A DNA stretch of 64,000 bases. Origin: Jiangella muralis (GTDB lineage Bacteria > Actinomycetota > Actinomycetes > Jiangellales > Jiangellaceae). Location of the stretch: positions 1 to 64,000 of the forward strand of contig NZ_LFXL01000032.1 in assembly GCF_001270745.1 (NCBI RefSeq), given 5' to 3'. Each line of letters opens with the position of its first letter. The stretch's first letter is position 1. Positions 15,457-24,145 of this stretch are shown here, piece after piece. A program made the translations under genes and the position numbers. The notes beneath the pieces are model-generated. The model was given only the letters and a program-made list of their open reading frames with translations. It was not told the origin of the DNA and made no database searches.

Positions 15457-16182
15457 GTGACGACCGACGAGTTCCATCTGCGCGCCAGTTCCTTCGGCGG
15501 GGTCGCCGACGTCTACGAACGCGCCCGGCCCGGCTACCCGGACGACGCGGTGCGCTGGCTGACCGGCGAGCGGCCCGTGCGGGTCCTCGACCTCGGCGCC
15601 GGGACCGGCAAGCTGACCAGGTCACTCGTCGCCGCCGGACACCAGGTCGTCGCGGTCGACCCGTCCGAGCCGATGCTCACCCAACTGCGGACGGCGCTCC
15701 CCGAGGTCGACGCGCGGGCCGGGACGGCGGAGCGGCTGCCGCTCGATGACGCGTCGGTCGACGTCGTGACGGCGGGCCAGGCGTACCACTGGTTCGACCC
15801 GGCGACGGCGCTACCCGAGATCGCCCGCGTGCTGCGTCCGGGCGGACGGCTCGGGCTGGTGTGGAACCTGCGCGACGACTCCGTCGGCTGGGTCGACGAG
15901 CTGTGGTCGATGTTCGGCGACCACGAGGGCCGCCGCGCCGACGACCCGCAGGTCATCCGGCCGTTCGGGCCGATCGAGCAGCGGACGTTCCGGCACGAGC
16001 AGCGACTGGACCGCGACGGCCTGCTCGGCCTCATCGCGTCGCGCTCGTATGTCGCGATCCTCGCCACGCCCGAACGCGAGACGCTGCTGGCCCGGGTCGG
16101 CGCACTCTACGACCGCGTCGCCGGCCCCGGCGGCGTCGTGCTGCCGTACCGGACGCACTGCTACCGCTCGACCCGCGCCTGA
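15457..16182 (+). CDS. class I SAM-dependent methyltransferase
   Basis: 241 residues from GTG at 15457. Motif I is VRVLDLGAGTGKLTRSL near residues 45-60, followed by the acidic motif II VVAVDPSEPML and the post-motif DVVTAGQAYHWFDPATALPEIARVLRPGGRLGLVWN. The YHWFD region is typical of methyltransf_11 proteins resembling trans-aconitate or small-molecule methyltransferases. The substrate is not predictable. The 323-residue frame upstream of the start overlaps padR antisense and the operator. Confidence 0.85.
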   Translation: MTTDEFHLRASSFGGVADVYERARPGYPDDAVRWLTGERPVRVLDLGAGTGKLTRSLVAAGHQVVAVDPSEPMLTQLRTALPEVDARAGTAERLPLDDASVDVVTAGQAYHWFDPATALPEIARVLRPGGRLGLVWNLRDDSVGWVDELWSMFGDHEGRRADDPQVIRPFGPIEQRTFRHEQRLDRDGLLGLIASRSYVAILATPERETLLARVGALYDRVAGPGGVVLPYRTHCYRSTRA

Positions 16183-16311
16183 CGGAGTTCGCGGCGGCCG
16201 CACCCACGCCGGACGAGGCATCCGGCACACCGCATCCGCGCCAAGACAACGCGACCTGCGGGGACATTCCACGCCGGACACGGACGGACGGGGTGGATTC
16301 GCGCGGCCCGG

Positions 16312-16330
16312 GTAGGTAAGGCTAGCCTCT
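16312..16330. promoter_or_regulatory. iron box (IdeR/DmdR/DtxR-type operator)
   Basis: GTAGGTAAGGCTAGCCTCT matches the DtxR-family consensus TTAGGTTAGGCTAACCTAA at 14 of 19 positions, including the whole AGGCTA core and both arms. It ends five bases before the annotated ATG of the siderophore permease gene. Iron-dependent repression is the family role; binding is inferred. Confidence 0.75.
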
Positions 16331-16334
16331 GCTC

Positions 16335-17561
16335 ATGCCCGCACCCGCCGTCGCCCGGCCGCCCGAGCCGTCCGGCAGCAGCACCGCCGCGACCGGCTCC
16401 GGCTCCGGCAGCACCGCCCGGGACGGCTCCGGCAGCACCGCCCGGGAGAGCGCCCGCGCCGCCGGCACGACCGGTTCCGGCAGCGCAGCGACCGGCACCG
16501 CCGATCCGACCAGCGCCGCCTCCACGACCGACGACGCCGCGAGGGCGGCCGCCGGGCTGGTGCGCACGACCCGCGGCCGCCTGCTGTGGCTGGGCGTCTG
16601 CGTGGTCGTGCTGGCCGTGACCTGCCTGGCCAGCATCGCGATCGGTGCGAAGTACATCCCGCTGGACGAGGTCGTGCGGGCGCTGTTCGACTCCGGAGAC
16701 GCGAATAACCAGGTCATCGTCGGAGACATGCGGGTCAACCGGACGCTGCTCGGCGTGATCTGCGGCATCGCGCTCGGCCTGGCCGGCACGCTCATGCAGG
16801 CGCTCACCCGCAACCCGCTGGCCGACCCCGGCATCCTCGGCGTCAACGCCGGTGCCGCGTTCGCCGTCGTGCTCGGCGTGACGCTGTTCGGCTCGATGAG
16901 CCTGTACGGCTACATCTGGTTCGCGTTCGGCGGCGCGGCGCTGGCCAGCGTCGTCGTCTATGCGCTGGCCTCGCTGGGACGGGGGCAGGCGTCGCCGGTG
17001 CGGCTGGCGCTGTCCGGCATCGCGCTGGCGGCGGTGCTGCTCGGGTTCACCCAGGCGATGGTGATCATGGACCCGGAGGTGCTCGACGTCTACCGGTTCT
17101 GGCAGGTCGGGTCGCTGGCCGGGCGCGACGTCGAGACCGTCGGGTCGGTGCTGCCTTTCATCGTGGTCGGAGTGCTGCTGGCGCTGGGACTGGCCCGCAC
17201 TCTGGACGCGATGGCGCTCGGCGACGACACCGCGGCGGCGCTCGGCGTGAACGTGCTGCTGGCCCGCGTGATCGGCGTGCTGGCGGTGACGCTGCTGTGC
17301 GGCGCGGCGACCGCGGCGATGGGCCCGGTCGCGTTCGTCGGGCTGATCGTGCCGCACATCGTGCGCGCGTTCACCGGACCCGACCAACGCTGGATCCTGC
17401 CGTTCTGTCTGGTCGTCTCGCCGATCCTGCTGCTGGCGTCGGACATCGTCGGCCGGGTGGTGCTGTCGACCGGCGAGCTGCAGGTCGGCATCGTCACGAC
17501 GGTCATCGGCGGGCCGGTGCTGATCGCGCTGGTGCGCCGCCGCCGGATGGTGGCCTCGTGA
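16335..17561 (+). CDS. FecCD-family iron-siderophore ABC permease, first subunit
   Basis: 408 residues. The first 75 are a Gly/Ser/Thr/Ala low-complexity segment. A FecCD permease of usual size follows: RLLWLGVCVVVLAVTCLASIA, LPLDEV-like entry, MRVNRTLLGVICGIALGLAGTLMQALTRNPLADPGILGVNAGAAFAVV and GLIVPHIVRAFTGPDQRWILP, the hallmark motifs. The ATG lies only five bases beyond the iron box, so either the mRNA is leaderless or translation starts at an internal GTG near 16560. Overlaps the second permease by GTGA. Confidence 0.9.
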   Translation: MPAPAVARPPEPSGSSTAATGSGSGSTARDGSGSTARESARAAGTTGSGSAATGTADPTSAASTTDDAARAAAGLVRTTRGRLLWLGVCVVVLAVTCLASIAIGAKYIPLDEVVRALFDSGDANNQVIVGDMRVNRTLLGVICGIALGLAGTLMQALTRNPLADPGILGVNAGAAFAVVLGVTLFGSMSLYGYIWFAFGGAALASVVVYALASLGRGQASPVRLALSGIALAAVLLGFTQAMVIMDPEVLDVYRFWQVGSLAGRDVETVGSVLPFIVVGVLLALGLARTLDAMALGDDTAAALGVNVLLARVIGVLAVTLLCGAATAAMGPVAFVGLIVPHIVRAFTGPDQRWILPFCLVVSPILLLASDIVGRVVLSTGELQVGIVTTVIGGPVLIALVRRRRMVAS

Positions 17562-18673
17562 CCGCCCCGACGACGCCCGCCCCGGCCGACGCGGGCCGGG
17601 CGACCCGGCGGATCACGGTCGCGCCGACCGACCTGTCGCCCACCGGCTACGTGCTGCGCGGGCCGGGCGAGTTGTCCGTCCGCTTCGACCGCCGCGTCGT
17701 ACTGATGTGCGGGCTACTCGTCGCGCTGCTGATCGCGGTGTTCCTGACGTCGCTTGCGGTCGGCGACTTCACCATCTCGCCGGGCGACGTGGTCCGGACG
17801 TTGTTCGGCAACCCGCCGGACCCGCTGGCCGACTTCATCGTCAACGGCCGCCGGCTGCCACGCGTGCTGGTGGCGTTCCTGGTCGGCGGCGCGCTGGGCG
17901 CGTCCGGCGCGGTGTTCCAGAGCCTCTCGCGCAACCCGCTGGGCAGCCCGGACGTGATCGGCTTCACCTCCGGCGCGTCGGCCGGCGCGGTGTTCGTAAT
18001 CCTGGTGACGGGCGGCAGCATGCTGCAGGTCGCCGGCGGCGCCGTCATCGGCGGGCTGGCCACCGCGATCGCCGTCTACCTGCTGGCGTACAAGCGCGGC
18101 GTCCAGGGCTTCCGGCTGATCCTCGTCGGCATCGCCGCCGGCGCCATGCTGACGTCGGCGGTCCACTACATGTTGATGCGCGCGGAGCTGATCCAGGCGG
18201 CCAGCGCGCAGATCTGGCTCACCGGCTCGCTGAACACCCGGGCCTGGGACCACGTCATCGCCGTCGGCGTCGGCGTCGCGCTGGTCACGCCGATGCTCGC
18301 CGTCCTGTCGCGGCCGATGCGGCTGATCGAGATGGGCGACGAGGCGGCGACGGGCCTCGGTGTCAACGCGGAGCGGACGCGGCTGGGCATGCTGCTCGCC
18401 GCGACGGTGCTCGCGGCCATCGCCGTCGCGGCGGCGGGGCCGATCGCGTTCATCGCGCTGTCGGCACCACACCTGGCCCGGCGGCTGACCGGGGCGTCCG
18501 GCGCGGCGACCGGCGCGGCCGCGCTGATGGGCGCCGCACTGCTGGGCGTCAGTGACCTCGTCGCCCAATGGGTGCTGCCGACACCGCTGCCGGTCGGCGT
18601 GGTGACGGTGTGCATCGGCGGCGTGTACCTCGTCTGGCTCCTCGCGCGAGAAGGGCGGCGCAACCATGTCTGA
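17558..18673 (+). CDS. FecCD-family iron-siderophore ABC permease, second subunit
   Basis: 371 residues from the GTG overlapping the previous stop. FecCD signatures: FIVNGRRLPRVLVAFLVGGALGASGAVFQSLSRNPLGSPDVIGFTSGAS, GIAAGAMLTSAVHYML and GPIAFIALSAPHLARRLTGASG. Roughly nine or ten hydrophobic segments. It forms a heterodimeric channel with the first permease and is energised by the ATPase that overlaps its 3' end by eight bases. Confidence 0.91.
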   Translation: MTAPTTPAPADAGRATRRITVAPTDLSPTGYVLRGPGELSVRFDRRVVLMCGLLVALLIAVFLTSLAVGDFTISPGDVVRTLFGNPPDPLADFIVNGRRLPRVLVAFLVGGALGASGAVFQSLSRNPLGSPDVIGFTSGASAGAVFVILVTGGSMLQVAGGAVIGGLATAIAVYLLAYKRGVQGFRLILVGIAAGAMLTSAVHYMLMRAELIQAASAQIWLTGSLNTRAWDHVIAVGVGVALVTPMLAVLSRPMRLIEMGDEAATGLGVNAERTRLGMLLAATVLAAIAVAAAGPIAFIALSAPHLARRLTGASGAATGAAALMGAALLGVSDLVAQWVLPTPLPVGVVTVCIGGVYLVWLLAREGRRNHV

Positions 18674-19472
18674 ACCCCGGCTGCACGGGAACGACCTCAC
18701 GCTCGCGTACGACGAGCGGGTCATCTCCCGCGAGCTGTCCGTGTCGATCCCGGACGGGTCGTTCACGGTCATCGTCGGGCCGAACGCGTGTGGCAAGTCG
18801 ACGCTGCTGCGCGCACTCGCCCGCATGCTCAAGCCGTCGGCCGGCGCCGTGCACCTGGACGGCCAGCTGATCACCCAGTACTCGACGAAGGAGGCGGCGC
18901 GCCGGCTCGGGCTGCTGCCGCAGTCGTCGATCGCGCCCGAGGGCATCACCGTCGCCGACCTCGTCTCGCGCGGCCGGTACCCGCACCAGCGGCTGTTCCG
19001 GCAGTGGTCCGCGGCCGACACCGAGGCGGTCGCGGACGCGATGGCGAACACCGGCATCACCGACCTGCGGCACCGCCGGGTGGACGAGTTGTCCGGCGGG
19101 CAGCGGCAGCGGGTCTGGCTGGCGATGGTGCTGGCGCAACAGACGCCGATCCTGCTGCTGGACGAGCCGACGACGTTCCTCGACATCGCGCACCAGATCG
19201 AGGTGCTCGACCTCTGCCACGACCTGCACGTGTCGCACGGCCGCACGCTGGTCGCCGTCCTGCACGACCTCAACCACGCCTGCCGCTACGCGACCCACCT
19301 GATCGCGATGCGCGACGGCGAGATCGTCGCCGAGGGCGCGCCGTCGGCCATTGTCGACGAGACGCTGGTGCGCGACGTGTTCGGGCTGGCCTGCCGCATC
19401 ATCGACGACCCCGAGACCGGGACGCCGCTGGTCATCCCCGCCGCGAAGCAGCGGGTCGTCACCACCGCGTGA
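18666..19472 (+). CDS. iron-siderophore ABC transporter ATP-binding protein (FepC-like)
   Basis: 268 residues. Walker A VGPNACGKSTLLRAL near residues 38-50, signature LSGGQRQRVWLAMVLAQQ, Walker B ILLLDEPTTFLDIAHQ, switch His in VLHDLNHACRYA. The FLDIAHQ continuation is characteristic of FepC/FhuC-type siderophore ATPases. The periplasmic/lipoprotein siderophore-binding component is absent from this operon and must be encoded elsewhere. Confidence 0.93.
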   Translation: MSEPRLHGNDLTLAYDERVISRELSVSIPDGSFTVIVGPNACGKSTLLRALARMLKPSAGAVHLDGQLITQYSTKEAARRLGLLPQSSIAPEGITVADLVSRGRYPHQRLFRQWSAADTEAVADAMANTGITDLRHRRVDELSGGQRQRVWLAMVLAQQTPILLLDEPTTFLDIAHQIEVLDLCHDLHVSHGRTLVAVLHDLNHACRYATHLIAMRDGEIVAEGAPSAIVDETLVRDVFGLACRIIDDPETGTPLVIPAAKQRVVTTA

Positions 19473-19529
19473 GCTCGGCGGCCGCTGAGCGGCCCGGGGG
19501 GTCGTCGCCGCCCCAGTAGGGTCCGGTGC

Positions 19530-20711
19530 ATGGAGCAGCCGGTCATCGTCGTCGCCGTGGCGGTCGTCGCGGTGTCGCTGGCCGCCGTGCTGCTGACCCG
19601 GCTGGTTCGCTCGCGGCTGGTGCTGGGCACCACCGAGGACCAGACGACGTACCGGATCCTGCACACGACGAGCCTCGCCTCACCGGAGCTGCGGGCCGGG
19701 CTGGCCGCGGGCGCCGACAAGGCGGTCCGGCACCTGCGCGAGCTACTGGCGACGCCCGCCATGGCGCTCACGGACGGTGACGACGTCGTGACGTGGGACG
19801 GCGCCGGCGCGAACCAGCACGTGCACGACGTCCGGCGGCATGCGGCCCGCGCGCTCGACGGCAACACCGACGTCCTCGGCCCGCCCGTCGTGGAGTGCGA
19901 CCGGCTCGACTGCCCCATCCGGCACGCCGTCGCCGCCGCCCTGACGACCGACGAGCGGGTGGCCGGCGCGCTGATCGCGTACACATCGACGAGGCCGTCC
20001 GCCGGGCTCGTCCGCGCCGTCGAGGAGGTCGCCCGGTTCGTGTCCGGTCAGCTGGAGCTGGCCGAGTTCGACCGCGAGCGGGCCAAGCTGGCCGAGGCGG
20101 AGATCCGGGCGCTGCGGGCGCAGATCTCACCGCACTTCATCTACAACGCGCTCGGCGCCATCGCGTCGTACGTCCGCACCGACCCCGAGCACGCCCGCGA
20201 GCTGTTGCTGGAGTTCGCCGACTTCACCCGGTACTCGTTCCGGCGGCACGGCGACTTCACGACGCTGGCCGAGGAACTGCGCTCGATCGAGCGGTACCTG
20301 ACGCTGGAGAAGGCGCGCTTCGGCGACCGGCTCTCGGTGACGCTGCGGGTCGCGCCCGAGGTGCTGCCCGTCGCCGTCCCGTTCCTGTGCCTGCAGCCGC
20401 TGGTCGAGAACGCCGTCCGGCACGGGCTGGAGGGCCACGCCGACCCCGGCCACATCACGATCATCGCCGAGGACGCCGGCAACGAGGCCCTGATCAGCAT
20501 CGACGACGACGGCGTCGGCATGGACCCGGAGCTGGCCCGCGGCCTGCTCACCGGCGACGCCGGCGACCGGGTCGGCCTCGGCAACGTCGACGAGCGGCTG
20601 CGCGCCGTCTTCGGCGACGAGTACGGCCTGGTCATCGAGACCGCGCACGGCGCCGGGACGAAGGTCAGCCTGCGAGTGCCCAAGTACCGCCCCGGCGTGC
20701 ACGCGACCTAG
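19530..20711 (+). CDS. LytS/BtsS-type sensor histidine kinase
   Basis: 393 residues. One membrane segment at the N-terminus (VIVVAVAVVAVSLAAVLLTRL), a GAF-like region (about 40-165), then the His_kinase domain with the phospho-acceptor His at residue 202 in QISPHFIYNAL, and a HATPase_c domain with LVENAVRHGL (N box), DDDGVGMDPELA (G1) and VGLGNVDERLRAVFG (G2). The partner is the LytTR regulator at 21328, but a toxin-antitoxin pair lies between. In actinobacteria this pair commonly neighbours a monocarboxylate symporter. Confidence 0.9.
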   Translation: MEQPVIVVAVAVVAVSLAAVLLTRLVRSRLVLGTTEDQTTYRILHTTSLASPELRAGLAAGADKAVRHLRELLATPAMALTDGDDVVTWDGAGANQHVHDVRRHAARALDGNTDVLGPPVVECDRLDCPIRHAVAAALTTDERVAGALIAYTSTRPSAGLVRAVEEVARFVSGQLELAEFDRERAKLAEAEIRALRAQISPHFIYNALGAIASYVRTDPEHARELLLEFADFTRYSFRRHGDFTTLAEELRSIERYLTLEKARFGDRLSVTLRVAPEVLPVAVPFLCLQPLVENAVRHGLEGHADPGHITIIAEDAGNEALISIDDDGVGMDPELARGLLTGDAGDRVGLGNVDERLRAVFGDEYGLVIETAHGAGTKVSLRVPKYRPGVHAT

Positions 20712-20728
20712 CGTCCGGTGGACGCACA

Positions 20729-20753
20729 CGCATCATGCGACGCAATCTATACA
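20729..20753 (+). promoter_or_regulatory. putative promoter/operator of the toxin-antitoxin pair
   Basis: CGCATcATGCG (20729-20739) is a short inverted repeat, followed by TATACA (20748-20753), a fair -10 element. The antitoxin ATG at 20761 would then be at or near the transcription start. Antitoxin autoregulation here is inferred from family habit. Confidence 0.4.
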
Positions 20754-20760
20754 CGTGACC

Positions 20761-20991
20761 ATGGAGAAGCGCCTCGCCAAGAGCGAGGTCTGGCAGGCTC
20801 GCATCCCCACCAAGCTGGCTCGCGATCTGGAGCAGGACGCCGAAGTGTTCGGCTTGAACGGCCGCAGCGAGATCGTCCGCGAAGCCCTAACCATGCTGCA
20901 CCGGCGCGCGGATGAGCAGCGCATGGCCGACGGGATCGCCGAGTACTACGGCGGGAAGCAGGCTCCGCTGCCCGCCGGCATCGACCGCTGA
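20761..20991 (+). CDS. ribbon-helix-helix antitoxin (MazE-like)
   Basis: 76 residues from ATG at 20761 (a GTG six bases upstream is possible). WQARIPTKLARDLEQDAEVFGLNGRSEIVREALTML is a ribbon-helix-helix DNA-binding domain; the C-terminus RMADGIAEYYGGKQAPLPAGI is an extended tail of the sort that wraps the toxin. Its stop overlaps the toxin start by one base (TGATG), a classical type II arrangement. Confidence 0.82.
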   Translation: MEKRLAKSEVWQARIPTKLARDLEQDAEVFGLNGRSEIVREALTMLHRRADEQRMADGIAEYYGGKQAPLPAGIDR

Positions 20992-21317
20992 TGTCGGGCT
21001 GGCTCCCCAAGCGCGGGGAGATCTGGGACGCGGACATAGCCGTGGTCGGCGTGCACTCCGCGGTCGTGCTCTCGGCCGCCGGCCTCAACGAGCGACTCGG
21101 GCACCTCACGGTCGTCCCGATCACCGGCACCCGCGGCCCCGCCGTGACGCATGTCCGTCTCGACAAGGCCGGGCTGACCGGTTCTCAGCCATCCTATGCC
21201 GACGCGACCTACCTGCGGCAGGTGAAGAAGGAGCAGTTCATCGAGCGGCGAGGGCTGTGTTCGGAGGAGGAGATGTACCGCATCGAGAGCCTGGTCCGGG
21301 TGTACCTCGGCCTGTAA
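20991..21317 (+). CDS. MazF/PemK-type endoribonuclease toxin
   Basis: 108 residues with the PemK/MazF fold: KRGEIWDADI strand, HSAVVLSAAGLNERLGHLTVVPITGT core and LRQVKKEQFIERRGLCSEEEM C-terminal helix. The conserved loop residues RGEIW and the TVVPIT strand support mRNA interferase activity. It ends only 10 bases before the response regulator gene, so the toxin-antitoxin pair sits inside the kinase-regulator operon. Confidence 0.85.
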   Translation: MSGWLPKRGEIWDADIAVVGVHSAVVLSAAGLNERLGHLTVVPITGTRGPAVTHVRLDKAGLTGSQPSYADATYLRQVKKEQFIERRGLCSEEEMYRIESLVRVYLGL

Positions 21318-21327
21318 CCTCGCCGCC

Positions 21328-22062
21328 ATGCTCAGCGTTCTGGCGGTCGATGACGAGCCACCGGCGCTGGCCGAGCTCGCCTACCTGCTGGAGCAGAACG
21401 AGCACGTCGGCCAGGTGCTGACGGCCGGTGACGGTGCGGCGGCGCTGCGTCTGCTCGAGCAGCAGCACGTCGACACCGTCTTCCTCGACATCCGGATGCC
21501 CGGCCTGTCCGGCCTCGACCTCGCCCGCGTGCTGGCCCGGTTCCGCCGTCCGCCCGCCGTCGTCTTCGTCACGGCGTACGACGACCACGCCGTGGCCGCG
21601 TTCGACCTCAACGCCGTCGACTACGTGATGAAGCCGTACCGGCGCGAGCGGCTGTTCGAGGCGATCCGGCGGGCGACGGACGCGGTGAGTGACGCGCGGG
21701 CGGCCGGCGACGACGGGGACGACGAGACCATCTCGGTCGAGCTGGGCGGCGTCACCCGGTTCATCCGGCGCAGCGAGGTCGCCTACGTCAGCGCTCAGGG
21801 CGACTACGCGCGGCTGCACACCGCCGACGGCGGCAGCCACCTGCTGCGGATGCCGCTCGCGACGCTGGAGGACCGCTGGGCGCCGGTCGGGTTCGTCCGC
21901 ATCCACCGCAGCTACCTGGTCGCGCTGACGTCCATCGAGGAGCTGCGCGCCGACGCCGGGCGGTACACCGTCGTCATCGGCGACACCACGCTGCCGGTGA
22001 GCCGCCGGCACACGCGTGAGCTGCGTGACCGGCTGGTCCGGCGGGCCGGCGGAACCCGATGA
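21328..22062 (+). CDS. LytTR-family response regulator
   Basis: 244 residues. Receiver domain with the acidic pair VDDEPP, phospho-acceptor Asp at residue 54 in VFLDIRMPGLSG, Thr in FVTAYDDHAV and Lys in DYVMKPYRRERL. The C-terminal LytTR DNA-binding domain spans about 140-240 (FIRRSEVAYVSAQGDYARLHTADG, FVRIHRSYLVAL, LPVSRRHTRELRDRL). It should regulate the downstream symporter unit; cognate kinase is at 19530. Its TGA overlaps the next ATG (ATGA). Confidence 0.92.
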   Translation: MLSVLAVDDEPPALAELAYLLEQNEHVGQVLTAGDGAAALRLLEQQHVDTVFLDIRMPGLSGLDLARVLARFRRPPAVVFVTAYDDHAVAAFDLNAVDYVMKPYRRERLFEAIRRATDAVSDARAAGDDGDDETISVELGGVTRFIRRSEVAYVSAQGDYARLHTADGGSHLLRMPLATLEDRWAPVGFVRIHRSYLVALTSIEELRADAGRYTVVIGDTTLPVSRRHTRELRDRLVRRAGGTR

Positions 22063-22421
22063 CCGAGCGCGTCACCGTCACCGGACCGCGGCGGCGCCGG
22101 CCACCGGCCCGCCGTCGCGCCGTCACCGCGGAGATCGACGCGCAGACGCAGCTCGGCGAGGTGTACATGCGGGCGCTGCTGCGCGCCCAGCTGCGGCTCA
22201 GCCTGGCCGTCGCCGGCGTCGTGCTGGGGCTGCTGGCGACGCTGCCGCTGCTGTTCGCCGTCGCCCCGCGGGTCAACGCGATCGAGCTGGCCGGCGTGCC
22301 GCTGCCGTGGCTGGTCCTCGGCGGTCTGGTCTACCCGGCACTGGTCGCGGCCGCCTGGTTCTACATCCGCGCGGCCGAACGGGTCGAGCGCGACTTCGGC
22401 GACATGGTGAACCGCCGGTGA
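22059..22421 (+). CDS. small DUF485-like membrane protein
   Basis: 120 residues with two hydrophobic segments, LSLAVAGVVLGLLATLPLLFA and LPWLVLGGLVYPALVAAAWFYI, preceded by a basic N-terminus ([14 protein letters not shown]) and ending in AERVERDFGDMVNRR. This is the layout of the small subunit found upstream of acetate/monocarboxylate symporters. It overlaps both neighbours by four bases, so all three genes are translationally coupled. Confidence 0.75.
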   Translation: MTERVTVTGPRRRRPPARRRAVTAEIDAQTQLGEVYMRALLRAQLRLSLAVAGVVLGLLATLPLLFAVAPRVNAIELAGVPLPWLVLGGLVYPALVAAAWFYIRAAERVERDFGDMVNRR

Positions 22422-24145
22422 GCACGACCGCGGGCATCGTCGCGGTCGTCCTGACGGCGGTCGCGACGGTGCTGATCGGCATCTACGGCGTCCGCGCGGC
22501 GCGCACGACCAGCGACTTCTACGTCGCTTCCCGCACGGTGACGCCGTGGTGGAACGCGTCGGCGATCGGCGGCGAGTACCTGTCCGCGGCGTCGTTCCTG
22601 GGCGTGGCCGGGCTGGTGCTGGCGTACGGGACCGACATGCTGTGGTTCCCGGTCGGCTACACCGCCGGGTACCTCATGCTGCTGGTGCTGGTGGCGGCGC
22701 CGCTGCGGCGATCCGGGGCGTACACGCTGCCCGACTTCGCCGAGGCGCGGCTGGAGTCGGCGGCGGCGCGGCGAGTGGCCAGCATCCTCGTCGTCACGAT
22801 CGGCTGGCTGTACCTGCTGCCGCAGTTCCAGGCCGCCGGGCTGACGCTGCGCACCGTCACCGGGGCGCCGCAGTGGGCCGGTCCCGTCGTCGTCGCGGTC
22901 GTCGTGCTGGTGAGCGTGCTCGGCGGCGGCATGCGCAGCATCACGTTCGTCCAGGCGTTCCAGTACTGGCTGAAGCTGACCGCGCTGCTGGTGCCGGTGA
23001 TCTTCCTGCTGCTGGTGTGGTCCGGCGACGGACGGCCCGAGCTGGCGGCCCCGGGCGAGCCGGTGTTCGAGCAGCCGACGTCGGTCGAGGTCACCATCGA
23101 CGTGACGGTGGACGTGCCGTCGCGGGTGGTGGTGACGGCGGACGGGTCACCGCTGGTGCTCGAGGAGGGGTCGCACGACATCGAGGCCGGGACCGTGCTG
23201 GACTTCCCGGCCGGCGCGCCGATCCCGCACGCGTCGTCGCTGACACCGATGACCGGCGAGGCGTGGGCGCTGCCGCTGACCTCGGGCGGCGACCATCCGC
23301 TGTACGGGACGTACTCGCTGATCATCGCGCTGTTCTTCGGCACGATGGGGCTGCCGCACGTGCTGGTGCGGTTCTACACCAACCCCGACGGACGGGCCGC
23401 GCGGCGGACGACGCTGGCGGTGCTCGGGCTGCTGGGCGTGTTCTACGTGCTGCCCGGGTTGTACGGCGCGCTGGGCCGGTTGTACACGCCGGAGCTGCTG
23501 CTGACCGGGCGGACGGACGCCGTCGTGCTGGTGCTGCCCGGGCGGCTGATCGACGGGGTGGCGGGCGAGGCGCTGTCGATGCTCGTGACGGCGGGCGCGT
23601 TCGCGGCGTTCCTGTCGACGTCGTCGGGGCTGACGGTGTCGGTGGCCGGCGTGCTGTCGCAGGACCTGCTGCACGCGCGGGTCCGCAACCCCGTCACCGG
23701 GTTCCGGCTGGGCGCGTTCCTGGCGCTACTGGTCCCGATCGGGCTCGCGTTGACCAGCCCGTTCCTCGGGATCGCCGACGTGGTCGGCCTCGCCTTCGCC
23801 GTCGCGGCGTCGTCGTTCTGCCCACTGCTGCTGCTCGGCATCTGGTGGCGGCGGCTGACCTGGCCGGGCGCCGTGGCGGGGTTGCTGGTCGGCGGCGGCG
23901 CCTCCACCGTCGCCGTCGTCGTGACGATCCTCGGCGGGCCGCAGTCCGGGTGGATCGGCGCCCTCCTCGCCCAGCCGGCCGCCTGGACGATGCCGCTCGC
24001 CTTCCTCGTCATGATCGCCGTGTCGCTGGCGACGCGGCAGCACATGGCGCCGGGCGTCAACCGCACCATGGTCCGCCTGCACACCCCCGAGAACCTCGAC
24101 CTCAACCGCGGCGACTGGGACCCCGAGGACCGCTGGCGCACGTGA
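22418..24145 (+). CDS. solute:sodium symporter (acetate/monocarboxylate type)
   Basis: 575 residues from GTG at 22418. SSS-family motifs: TTSDFYVASRTVTPWWNASAIGGEYLSAASFLGVAGL near residues 25-65 and FGTMGLPHVLVRFYTNP in the middle. About 13 hydrophobic segments, with an unusual 100-residue extracytoplasmic insert rich in Val/Thr/Pro (VEVTIDVTVDVPSRVVVTADG). Substrate is probably acetate, pyruvate or another short acid, controlled by the preceding LytTR system. Its 3' end overlaps the opposing HEPN-like gene by 44 bases. Confidence 0.87.
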   Translation: MSTTAGIVAVVLTAVATVLIGIYGVRAARTTSDFYVASRTVTPWWNASAIGGEYLSAASFLGVAGLVLAYGTDMLWFPVGYTAGYLMLLVLVAAPLRRSGAYTLPDFAEARLESAAARRVASILVVTIGWLYLLPQFQAAGLTLRTVTGAPQWAGPVVVAVVVLVSVLGGGMRSITFVQAFQYWLKLTALLVPVIFLLLVWSGDGRPELAAPGEPVFEQPTSVEVTIDVTVDVPSRVVVTADGSPLVLEEGSHDIEAGTVLDFPAGAPIPHASSLTPMTGEAWALPLTSGGDHPLYGTYSLIIALFFGTMGLPHVLVRFYTNPDGRAARRTTLAVLGLLGVFYVLPGLYGALGRLYTPELLLTGRTDAVVLVLPGRLIDGVAGEALSMLVTAGAFAAFLSTSSGLTVSVAGVLSQDLLHARVRNPVTGFRLGAFLALLVPIGLALTSPFLGIADVVGLAFAVAASSFCPLLLLGIWWRRLTWPGAVAGLLVGGGASTVAVVVTILGGPQSGWIGALLAQPAAWTMPLAFLVMIAVSLATRQHMAPGVNRTMVRLHTPENLDLNRGDWDPEDRWRT

